NCBI RefSeq assembly: GCF_002483225.1 | Contig: NZ_DLHL01000011.1 | Coordinates: 310,001 to 374,000, forward strand | DNA: 64,000 nt | From: Gemmatimonas sp. UBA7669 | GTDB taxonomy: Bacteria > Gemmatimonadota > Gemmatimonadetes > Gemmatimonadales > Gemmatimonadaceae | Direction of reading: 5' to 3' | Shown here: piece by piece, positions 41,916 through 49,153 of the stretch | Numbering within the stretch: position 1 is the first letter of the stretch | Layout of the letters: each line of letters opens with the position of its first letter | Program-made: the position numbers and the translations under genes | Notes under the pieces: generated by a model | The model's database searches: none | Told to the model about the DNA's origin: nothing | The model's input: only the letters and a program-made list of their open reading frames with translations

Positions 41916-42590
41916 TTAGGGAGAGTGGCGCACCGCAATGATATAACTGAGTCCATGCACCCCCCCGGCTCCGCCGGAGAACACGAACGGCAAGGTAGCA
42001 TCCGACCGCGCCCCATCAGCCGAGTACCCGAGCTGCGCACTTGTGGCGCCTGCTGCGTAAAACATGTAGTGGCCCGGGTAGAGTTGGCGCGTCACACGGC
42101 CGGTGCGGGGATCGAGCACCACGTCACCCGCCAGCATGTAGGCCACACCGCCACCGCTTGGCCGCCTGAATGTGCCTGCGGCAAATCCGGTGTCGATGGC
42201 GCGCGCAATGGTCTCATGCGATGCACCGGACGCCAGCAGTTCACCAACCTTGAGCATGACCGGCAGGTACGTGTCCTCGCCGGCCGCGTCCCAACACGTC
42301 GGCTTGAATGCCGACGCGCCATAGAAGAAGGCGTCACGGTTGACCAGACAGCTGAAGCCGTTGCGTCCGCTGCGTACGCGCTCGAAGCCCCGAGCACCAA
42401 ACACATACACGCTGGCGTCAGCCCGCAGATGCACCGGTGCCGCAGAGAGGGCTAGTTCCTGCTCGGCCTCACGCGGCAGCACCACATTCAGCGCCGCCAT
42501 GGCTGCCGACACCGGATCGCTGGCCCGCTCCTGCGCCATCGCCGCATGTGGCCCGAGCAGCAGGGCCAGTACACCTATCACGCCACGCAT
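41916..42590 (-). CDS. Secreted protein of unknown function
   Basis: 224-aa exported protein: signal peptide (GVIGVLALLLGPHAAMA, cleavage before QERAS). The mature part contains SCLVNRDAFFYGASAFKPTCWDAAGE, with two Cys probably disulfide-bonded, and a Gly-rich C-terminal half (GHYMFYAAGATSAQLGYS, VFSGGAGGVHGLSYII). Similar secreted proteins are common in Bacteroidota and Gemmatimonadota, but I recognise no named family. Between the ankyrin gene (30 bp) and the protease (18 bp). Confidence 0.72.
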   Translation of the reverse strand: MRGVIGVLALLLGPHAAMAQERASDPVSAAMAALNVVLPREAEQELALSAAPVHLRADASVYVFGARGFERVRSGRNGFSCLVNRDAFFYGASAFKPTCWDAAGEDTYLPVMLKVGELLASGASHETIARAIDTGFAAGTFRRPSGGGVAYMLAGDVVLDPRTGRVTRQLYPGHYMFYAAGATSAQLGYSADGARSDATLPFVFSGGAGGVHGLSYIIAVRHSP

Positions 42591-42620
42591 CCGTCATCCT
42601 CGATTGATTGGTACAACGAC

Positions 42621-43040
42621 TCACCGTACGGGGCGCCTGCGCAAACTCGACTTTGCCATGCGCTGCGCGTCGCGATAGACAGCCAGACGCCCTCTGCTGT
42701 CGGCGAGTTGCGCCGGCGTCTGCGCAAACTCCGAGATCACCGTCTCCTTCGCTCCGGCGGTGAGCAGCTCCGCGATCGTCTCAGCTGGAGCCGACCGCGC
42801 AGCGACATGCAACGGCGTTTCCCCCATGTCACCCACGGCGTTGGGATTGGCACCGTGCTGAAGCAGATACCGCACGGCCCATGGGTCGTTCCGCCAGAGA
42901 TAGACGTGCAGCGCCGTATCGCCATCACTGCCGGTCATGTGCACCGAGTGCGCTGCAGGAGAGTTGCCCGCAGGAAACAGCACGTCTGCCGCAACCTGCA
43001 GCAACTCGTCGAGCGTTCGCGAGTCCTTCTGGTGCGCCAT
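42621..43040 (-). CDS. Ankyrin-repeat protein
   Basis: 139-aa protein with two to three ankyrin repeats: DGDTALHVYLWRNDPWAVRYLLQHGANPN, then MGETPLHVAARSAPAETIAELLTAGAKE, and a partial third (FAQTPAQLADSRGR). The TALHVY/TPLHVA signatures are clear. No signal peptide, so probably cytosolic and protein-binding. Gap of 56 bp after the RibD-like gene and 30 bp before the secreted-protein gene. Confidence 0.9.
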   Translation of the reverse strand: MAHQKDSRTLDELLQVAADVLFPAGNSPAAHSVHMTGSDGDTALHVYLWRNDPWAVRYLLQHGANPNAVGDMGETPLHVAARSAPAETIAELLTAGAKETVISEFAQTPAQLADSRGRLAVYRDAQRMAKSSLRRRPVR

Positions 43041-43096
43041 CGGTCAGAATCGATTGCTGATGTATGACGAGCCAAGCGGGGTGTCCGTGTGCGTCG

Positions 43097-43657
43097 TCAT
43101 GGGGCGGCAGGTCGGTAGTGCATGGCCACCACACCATTCTGCAGCGGCATGGCCGACACCAGAGTGAGGCGGCGCGTGGTCGGCAGGCCCTGCTGGTAGA
43201 GCGTGGGACCGTGACCGGCAATACGCGGATGCATCAGGAACCGGTATTCGTCAATCAGTTCCAGCTGGTCGAGCGCCGTAGCCAGCTGGCCACTCCCCAC
43301 CAGCACACCGGCGGGCGTCGCGTCCTTGAGCGCCTGCACGCCCGCACGCAGATCGCCGGCAATGTGGTGACTGTTGGTCCACGGATAGACCTGGCGCGTG
43401 GACGACACCACGTACTTGGGCTTGGACTCCAGCTGCACCGCCCACTCGCGAATTGCTGCCGGCGCCTCCACCTCACCGCGAGCCACGGCCGGCCAGTAGC
43501 TCTCCATCATCTCGTAGGTAACGCGCCCCCACAGCATCGCACCGCTCTCATTCATGAGGGCGGTATAGAACGCGTGTGTTTCGCCATCGGCGATGCCTAC
43601 CCGATGGTCGACGCAACCATCCAGCGTGAGGTTGAGGCAGAAAGTGAGGATGCCCAT
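43097..43657 (-). CDS. RibD C-terminal / dihydrofolate-reductase-like protein
   Basis: 186-aa protein with the DHFR-like fold of the RibD C-terminal family: LTFCLNLTLDGCVD at the N-terminus, MLWGRVTYEMMESYWP, KPKYVVSSTRQVYPWTNSH, a VLVGSGQLATALDQLELIDEY NADPH-binding segment and RFLMHPRIAGHGPTLY. It starts 9 bp after the ECF42 sigma stop. RibD-like reductases are recurrent partners of ECF42/DGPF operons; substrate unknown. Confidence 0.9.
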   Translation of the reverse strand: MGILTFCLNLTLDGCVDHRVGIADGETHAFYTALMNESGAMLWGRVTYEMMESYWPAVARGEVEAPAAIREWAVQLESKPKYVVSSTRQVYPWTNSHHIAGDLRAGVQALKDATPAGVLVGSGQLATALDQLELIDEYRFLMHPRIAGHGPTLYQQGLPTTRRLTLVSAMPLQNGVVAMHYRPAAP

Positions 43658-43666
43658 GACGATAGT

Positions 43667-44950
43667 CTAGCCGCTGGCATCGGTGGCTGCTACATGCGAG
43701 GCGGCCGCAGACGACGCCTTGCGCAACAGATAGCCTTGCTCCGGTAGACTGGCTGTACGGGCCGCAGCCGCCCGATAGTGCGCACTGGCACGATCAAGGT
43801 GTCCAGCCATCTCGAACAGATGCGCGCGAACAGCATCGAGACGGTAGTGCCCGATCAGTCGCCCGCCTGCTTCGAGCTGCGTCAGCCTGTCGAGTCCGAC
43901 GTTTGGGCCGTGCACCATGGCAATCGCGACCGCCTGGCTCAACAACACCATGGGACTGCTGGCCAGCTGCTCGAGCAGCGTGTACAGCGCCAGAATCTGT
44001 GGCCAGTCGGTCGACTGAAAGCTCGGCGCCTCGTCGTGAAGTGCCGCAATGGCCGCCTGAATCTGGTAGGGTCCGGGCGGGTTCCGCTTGAGCGCTCCGT
44101 CGAGTACTGCAAGCCCTTCAGTGATCCGGGCGCGATCCCACTGCGACCGATCCTGCTCATCAAGAGGAATCAGTTCCCCGTGCTCACCAGTGCGCGCAGC
44201 ACGCCGGGCATCGGTGAGCAGCATGAGCGCGAGGAGCCCCGAAACCTCGGCATCGTTCGGCAACAGCCCGCGCAGCATGCGCGTCAATCGAATGGCTTCT
44301 CCGGAAAGATCAGTCCGATGGAGGTCAGGGCCGGCACTGCTCGCGTACCCTTCGTTGAATATCAGGTACAGAATGTGCAGCACACTTCGCAATCGCTCGG
44401 CCCGCTCAGCGTCCGTTGGTGTGCGAAAGGGAATCCCCGAGCGTTGGATGGTCTGCTTCGCCCGACTGATTCGCTGCGCCATGGTCGCTTCCGGCACAAA
44501 GAAGGCCCCGGCGATCTCCGAGGTCGTCAGTCCCCCGACGGCGCGGAGTGTCAGGGCAACCGCCGAGGCCAGTGTGAGTGCGGGGTGGCAGCACATGAAC
44601 AGCAGCACAAGCGCATCGTCCTGCTCGACCTCGACGTCTGCGTCGGGTGGCGCGACGAAAGACCATTCCGCCCACGCGTGGCTCGCGAGGGCGTCCTCAC
44701 GACGTCGTCGGGCCAGCTCGCTGCGCAAGTGGTCCGTGAGACGCCGCGTGGTGACGTGGTACAACCAGCCACGGGGGTTGGCAGGAATACCTTCGGCCGG
44801 CCACTGCTGCGCCGCCGCGAACAGAGCCTCCTGCACCGCATCCTCGGCTGCCGCAAAGTCCTCATGACGGCGCGCCACGGCGCTGAGCACCTGCGGCGCC
44901 AGATCGCGTAGCAGCTGCTCAACGCTCGTGGTAGGCGTGTCGGAGCTCAC
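43667..44950 (-). CDS. ECF sigma factor, ECF42 group, with long C-terminal helical domain
   Basis: 427-aa sigma factor. Sigma2 (about 15-85) has FAAAEDAVQEALFAA and GWLYHVTTRRLTDHLR; sigma4 (about 110-180) has LTLRAVGGLTTSEIAGAFFVPEATMAQRISRAKQTIQ. The remaining 240 residues are a TPR-like helical domain (LHILYLIFNEGYASS, LIPLDEQDRSQWDRARITEGLAVLD, PYQIQAAIAALHDEA) that defines ECF42 and is required for activity in studied members. There is no anti-sigma gene nearby. The GTG start overlaps the DGPF stop (GTGA). An ECF42-type promoter precedes the operon. Confidence 0.93.
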   Translation of the reverse strand: MSSDTPTTSVEQLLRDLAPQVLSAVARRHEDFAAAEDAVQEALFAAAQQWPAEGIPANPRGWLYHVTTRRLTDHLRSELARRRREDALASHAWAEWSFVAPPDADVEVEQDDALVLLFMCCHPALTLASAVALTLRAVGGLTTSEIAGAFFVPEATMAQRISRAKQTIQRSGIPFRTPTDAERAERLRSVLHILYLIFNEGYASSAGPDLHRTDLSGEAIRLTRMLRGLLPNDAEVSGLLALMLLTDARRAARTGEHGELIPLDEQDRSQWDRARITEGLAVLDGALKRNPPGPYQIQAAIAALHDEAPSFQSTDWPQILALYTLLEQLASSPMVLLSQAVAIAMVHGPNVGLDRLTQLEAGGRLIGHYRLDAVRAHLFEMAGHLDRASAHYRAAAARTASLPEQGYLLRKASSAAASHVAATDASG

Positions 44951-45345
44951 GCTTCGTCAGGGGGCGCACCGCCCATGACACGCCGCACCTCGATCGGCAT
45001 GTTCAGGGGCACCCCACCAGGTCCCGGAGCGGCCGACGCCATCGCCGCGATTTCGTAGGCACGCTCGGGTGAAGCCACATCCACGATCCAGTAACCCGCG
45101 AGAAACTCCTTTGCTTCCGGGAATGGACCATCCGTCACCGGCTCCCCATTGGCGCCCGCGCGCACCAGCTTTGCCTCACTGGGCGGCATCAGCGCGTGCA
45201 CATCGATCCATTCCCCAGCATCCTTGAGTTCCCGGTTGATCCGGTTCAAGTGATCCATATGGGCCTTGAAGTCCTCCTGGGACCAACTGAAGATCTCGTA
45301 GTTCCCGGTTCCTCGCGGCGCGTGCATCATGAGCAGGTACTTCAT
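44947..45345 (-). CDS. DGPF / YCII-domain protein
   Basis: 132-aa small alpha/beta protein: KYLLMMHAPRGTG at the N-terminus and the signature TDGPFPEAKEFLAGYWIVDV near 72-91. GGGAGGAG about 6 nt before ATG 45345 is the best ribosome-binding site in the cluster. DGPF proteins are the conserved partner and target of ECF42 sigma factors; their chemistry is unknown (YCII fold, conserved His/Asp). Stop overlaps the sigma gene start. Confidence 0.94.
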   Translation of the reverse strand: MKYLLMMHAPRGTGNYEIFSWSQEDFKAHMDHLNRINRELKDAGEWIDVHALMPPSEAKLVRAGANGEPVTDGPFPEAKEFLAGYWIVDVASPERAYEIAAMASAAPGPGGVPLNMPIEVRRVMGGAPPDEA

Positions 45346-45414
45346 GGGTCTCCTCCCTCGAAAGCCGATGTTGGCGTGTGCGACGGTGCCGTCGTGCGGC
45401 GCTTGCATGGGATA

Positions 45415-45441
45415 GTCGGAGCCCGCGGTGAGTTCTCGACA
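45415..45441 (-). promoter_or_regulatory. ECF42-type promoter upstream of the DGPF gene
   Basis: On the minus strand TGTCGA (45441-45436) and CGAC (45418-45415) are separated by 17 bp. These match the -35 TGTCGA and -10 CGA/TC elements described for ECF42 in Streptomyces venezuelae. It lies about 70 bp before the DGPF start, implying autoregulation of DGPF, sigma and downstream genes. Confidence 0.75.
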
Positions 45442-45480
45442 TGCCGGGTCGCCCAGGAAGCAGCAAATCCCAAACGGCCT

Positions 45481-45922
45481 CTATGGACTCAGCGAGGCGG
45501 CGGCGGCGTCACAGGGCAGCGTCCCGGACGCCGGTGGCAGCACGCGAAGGCCATCGTCGGCAGCCATTGGCGCCGTACAGCGATAGCGGGCGGGTTTGCC
45601 ATCAGCGCCCGAATGGAATGCGGTCGCCGGCGCCATTGGCAAACGTGTCCGGTGCAATGCGGCGCAGAGGATACTTGGCCTCGCCGATGATGGCGACGAG
45701 ACGACCTCCACCGTTCACCATGCTCAGATCGAGGCCATCGCGATACTGATACACGCCCTCGAACGCAGACAGCTCCCGCGAATTTGCCAGGGAGTCCGCC
45801 TTCGCGGGCTGTTGGGCCAACAGCACCGACGAAGGCAGCAACAGACCGGACAGACAGCGGACGAGCCGTCTGATGTTGCGCGAACTACGCGTCATGATAC
45901 GCACGCTCCAGCGCCGCCACAT
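45481..45922 (-). pseudogene. Secreted protein of the DUF3471-like type, frameshifted
   Basis: Starts at ATG 45922 (TGATG overlap with the VOC gene) or ATG 45895 with a signal peptide (CLSGLLLPSSVLLAQQ). The mature part (FEGVYQYRDGLDLSMVNGGGRLVAIIGEAKYPL, RIAPDTFANGAGDRIPFGR) resembles the small beta domain found in some serine hydrolases. It stops at TGA 45602-45604; deleting one T there continues as GRDGKPARYRCTAPM to 45481, which fits the expected domain. Either a broken gene or a sequence error. Confidence 0.55.
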
Positions 45923-46344
45923 CAAGCTTCACCTGTCATCATCGCGTCCATAACGGCCTGCACCTTGGCGGCATTCGGATCACGGATGAGCTCCGTGAAG
46001 CGACGCGGCACGATCTGCCAGGAGAGACCGAACGGATCCTTGATCCAGCCGCAGGCGGTTGGCGTTGCACCGGCCGCCACCAGCCGATCCCAGTACGCGT
46101 CAACCTCGGCCTGATCCGCACAGTCCACATACAGCGAGACCCCTTCCGAGAAAGTGAAGTACGGACCGCCGTTGTAGCCCATGAAGAGCTGGCCGCCAAC
46201 AACAAACTCTGCCGACGAGACGGGACCATCGCTTCCCGTGCGCGCCACACTCCGGATCTCCGAGTCGGGGAACGTGGCGGTATAGAATGCCATCGCCGCC
46301 TCGAGTTGATCGTTGAACATCAGAAAGGGTGTGACCTTGTTCAT
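45922..46344 (-). CDS. PhnB-like VOC protein (3-demethylubiquinone-9 methyltransferase-like fold)
   Basis: 140-aa PhnB-type VOC protein: KVTPFLMFNDQLEAAMAFYTATFPDSEI, FMGYNGGPYFTFSEGVSLYV, then DRLVAAGATPTACGWIKDPFGLSWQIVP, the signature of this group. C-terminal MDAMMTGEA. The stop overlaps the next gene start (TGATG). PhnB-like proteins often belong to ECF42/ECF41 neighbourhoods. No ECF42 promoter was seen upstream of it. Confidence 0.93.
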   Translation of the reverse strand: MNKVTPFLMFNDQLEAAMAFYTATFPDSEIRSVARTGSDGPVSSAEFVVGGQLFMGYNGGPYFTFSEGVSLYVDCADQAEVDAYWDRLVAAGATPTACGWIKDPFGLSWQIVPRRFTELIRDPNAAKVQAVMDAMMTGEA

Positions 46345-46592
46345 TTGGCATGCGCTCCGCGACGCGGGTTCTGTTCCTGATCATCGATGAGCCACAATGA
46401 TGCGGCCGCGGCGCGCGTGAGGCCAGAAACAGAACGCCTCGGTGGGCCCAGGCACCTGGGACGGTGTCAGTTCACAACGCGCAGCGTCCGCCTGAGCACG
46501 CCTGGCGTCCGCTTCGCGTACTCGCGGCAATTCCGGGTGGCGGGCGCGCCTATGCTACGGACATCACCCATCGCACACCCGAGCAACGCACC

Positions 46593-47054
46593 ATGCACAC
46601 CGCCACCATGCGCGCCGGCATCATGTTCGCCGCACTGCTGATCACGTCGGCACTGACCGCCCGAAACGTCAGCGGGCAGCCCACGCGGCCCATGCCCGCA
46701 ACGCGCACGGCAGAGGCGTCCGCAGCGACAGACGCCCCCGACCTGCAGGGCCTCTGGGACTTCACCATGCGCGTGGGCGAGCGCTCTTCCCCCGGCTTCT
46801 TTGCACTCGGCCCGGTGGACCGGGGATGGGCGGGTTCCATCACCATGTACCTGACCAACACGCTGGCCGTCCGTCCCTTCACGGTAACCGGCGATTCGTT
46901 GCGAATGGTCGTGGCCTCGCGGGAGGGCGACGTGCGCTTCCTCGCCCGCCTGACTGACGGCGGACGCCGCATGGAAGGCATCGTGGAGTATCATGGCGGG
47001 GCGCGCCTGCCGATGATTGCCACGCGCCGTAGCCAGCCCGCGCCGTCCCCTTGA
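46593..47054 (+). CDS. Secreted protein of unknown function
   Basis: 153-aa exported protein. ATG 46593 is followed by a signal peptide (GIMFAALLITSALTARNVSGQ); earlier in-frame starts give no signal peptide. The mature domain (PDLQGLWDFTMRVGERSSPGFFALGPVDRGWAGSITMYL ... RMEGIVEYHGGARLPMIATRR) has the strand pattern of a small lipocalin-like barrel. No catalytic motif. Located 31 bp before the third LytS-type kinase and possibly co-transcribed with it. Confidence 0.72.
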   Translation: MHTATMRAGIMFAALLITSALTARNVSGQPTRPMPATRTAEASAATDAPDLQGLWDFTMRVGERSSPGFFALGPVDRGWAGSITMYLTNTLAVRPFTVTGDSLRMVVASREGDVRFLARLTDGGRRMEGIVEYHGGARLPMIATRRSQPAPSP

Positions 47055-47085
47055 TCGCCGCCTGCACCGGCCTCGATACTCCAGT

Positions 47086-48246
47086 GTGACGACTTCCGGA
47101 GAAGAACCCACGTCGGTCCATGCGGTGGAGCCTGTAGCAGACTCCAGGGTGGAGCGATACATCGTGCCGGTGGGAGCCGTCGTCCTGACGACGTTCTTCG
47201 CCATCCTGTTTGCGTTGCGCGGCAGTATCGCGTCCATCGACCGTGGCGAGGAACCGGAGTGGACACAGCAGTTGGGCTGGTCGCTGGCCATGTGGTGGAC
47301 CTGCCTGCCCCTGCTGCCGCCACTCGCGGCACTGGTTCGTCGCTTTCCGGTTGGCCGCCCGCACCCCTGGCGCAACGCCGGACTGCTGCTGCTTGGCACG
47401 ATGACCGCGGCGTGGCTGCGCCACGTCGTGTTCAGTCCGGTCGTGGTCGTGTTGAGTGGCGTAGCAGACGGTCAGGCCAGCGCGTTCGCGCGCATCCTCA
47501 CCTACTTCACGGTCTTTCTCGTGATGGTCGCGCTGTTGCATGCCGTGCACTACTATCGCGCGGAACGTGCTCGGGAGCGGCGGGAAGCCGCCCTGGCGCG
47601 AGGCCTGGCCGAAGCACGGCTGGCAGCGCTTCGCACCCAACTGCAGCCACACTTTGTCTTCAATGTGCTGAACGCGGTGACCACGCTTCTGCATGCCGAC
47701 CCAATGGCGGCCGACCGCATGCTCACGCGATTCGCCGAGCTGCTGCGTGTGATTCTGCACGATCAGGCGGAGGAGCATACACTCGAGCGCGAGCTGGACC
47801 TGCTGGCGCGCTATGTGGAACTCATGCAACTGCGGTTTGGCGATCGCATCAGCGTAGAGTGGCACGTGGAAGACGCGGTACTTGGCGCCACAGTACCATA
47901 CCTGGTTCTGCAGCCCCTGGTCGAGAACGCCTATGAGCACGGGCTGGCGAGTCGGGTGTCGGGTGGACGCCTGCGCATCGCGGCGTCACGCGTTGGTGAC
48001 CAGCTCGCGTTGATGGTGCAGGACGATGGCGTGGGTCTCGTGGCGAACGCCGAAACGCGGACTGGACCAGCAGAAGCGGAAACGAATCAAGGCATGGGGC
48101 TCCGCATCACCAGAGATCGCCTGCGGCAGTTGTATGCGGCGCAGTCGTCGCTGGTGCTCGAGCCGCCGCCCGAGGGCGGCATACGCGCACGGGTCACCCT
48201 GCCGTATCGTGACGCGCGGACGGAGTCGGCAGCGTCTGCCACATGA
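47086..48246 (+). CDS. LytS-type sensor histidine kinase
   Basis: 386-aa kinase with four membrane helices (about residues 25-45, 65-85, 100-120, 135-155), a short charged helix, then the kinase: phospho-His in TQLQPHFVFNVLNAV near 190, N box LQPLVENAYEHGL near 285, G box QDDGVGLV. GTG 47086 is the likely start, since the longer frame overlaps the upstream gene. The TGA overlaps the LytTR start (ATGA). Followed in the same direction by regulator and Ser/Thr kinase. Confidence 0.92.
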   Translation: MTTSGEEPTSVHAVEPVADSRVERYIVPVGAVVLTTFFAILFALRGSIASIDRGEEPEWTQQLGWSLAMWWTCLPLLPPLAALVRRFPVGRPHPWRNAGLLLLGTMTAAWLRHVVFSPVVVVLSGVADGQASAFARILTYFTVFLVMVALLHAVHYYRAERARERREAALARGLAEARLAALRTQLQPHFVFNVLNAVTTLLHADPMAADRMLTRFAELLRVILHDQAEEHTLERELDLLARYVELMQLRFGDRISVEWHVEDAVLGATVPYLVLQPLVENAYEHGLASRVSGGRLRIAASRVGDQLALMVQDDGVGLVANAETRTGPAEAETNQGMGLRITRDRLRQLYAAQSSLVLEPPPEGGIRARVTLPYRDARTESAASAT

Positions 48247-49103
48247 ACCAGCCCATGAGCCAGTCCATGAGTCTGCCTATGAGCCAGCCCATGCAAGCGC
48301 CGGGTGATGATGTGCCCTCGACGGTCAGCCCCCGTTGGAACGTGCTCATTGCCGACGACGAGCCACTCGCGAGGGCCCGTCTGCGCACCTTGTTGGCCAG
48401 ACACCCCGAGTTCGCCCTCACCGCGGAATGCGGCAGCGGCACGGCCGTGCTGGCAGCGCTTCGTGACGGGCCTGCCGACGTGTTGCTGCTCGACATCCGC
48501 ATGCCCGGCCTCGACGGAATCGCCACCATCGAGGCCCTGGTCCGCGAAGCACCGTGGGCCGCGGAGCGTCCGCCCCTCGTGGTGCTGGTCACCGCCAGCG
48601 AAGAACACGCCATCCGGGCCTTTGATCTCGACGTGGTCGATTATCTCGTCAAGCCGGTCGACATCGATCGCTTCGATCGCGCCATGAAGCGACTCCTGGA
48701 CACGCTGGCCACGACCGCCGACACCACCGACCGCGTGAGGGCCCAGACCCCGCGGGAGATCAATGCAAAGGGGACCTATCCGAAGCGTCTCGTGGTGCGT
48801 GACGCGCAGGGGCTGTACTTCGTGGCGGTCGCCGATGTGGACCGGGTAGAGGCGGATGGCAACTACGTGGCGGTGATTGCCGGCGGACGACGGCACCTCG
48901 TGCGTGAGTCTCTGCAGCTGCTGGCGTCACGCCTTGATCCGGCGGAGTTCGTGCGCATACACCGTTCGCACCTGGTACGCATTGACCGGATTCGCCGACT
49001 CACACCTTGCGGTCACGGCGAATACGAACTGACCATGACAGACGGGACCCGGCTCACCTCGAGCCGCAGCTATCGGGACGACCTGCGACGCCTGCTGGGA
49101 TGA
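48243..49103 (+). CDS. LytTR-family response regulator with Met/Gln/Ser/Pro-rich N-terminus
   Basis: 286-aa regulator. A low-complexity leader (MNQPMSQSMSLPMSQPMQ) precedes the receiver: ADDEPLAR, phospho-Asp in VLLLDIRMPG near 85, Lys in DYLVKPVD near 137. The LytTR domain (about 180-286) has DRVEADGNYVAV and EFVRIHRSHLVRIDRI. Start fixed by ATGA overlap with the kinase. The repeated MSQP/MSLP leader is absent from the other LytTR regulators and arose from a short DNA repeat. Confidence 0.93.
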   Translation: MNQPMSQSMSLPMSQPMQAPGDDVPSTVSPRWNVLIADDEPLARARLRTLLARHPEFALTAECGSGTAVLAALRDGPADVLLLDIRMPGLDGIATIEALVREAPWAAERPPLVVLVTASEEHAIRAFDLDVVDYLVKPVDIDRFDRAMKRLLDTLATTADTTDRVRAQTPREINAKGTYPKRLVVRDAQGLYFVAVADVDRVEADGNYVAVIAGGRRHLVRESLQLLASRLDPAEFVRIHRSHLVRIDRIRRLTPCGHGEYELTMTDGTRLTSSRSYRDDLRRLLG

Positions 49104-49153
49104 TCTCAACCGGAGTAGTTGCGCAGCGACGCGAAGCGGCGTACCTGTAGCAC

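Noticed and set aside
43778..44911. Plus-strand frame of 377 codons opposite the ECF42 sigma gene
   Set aside because: Antisense shadow without domain signature.
46879..47940. Minus-strand frame of 353 codons opposite the third LytS kinase (and 46467-47399)
   Set aside because: Antisense shadow; HKs on the plus strand have H, N and G boxes.
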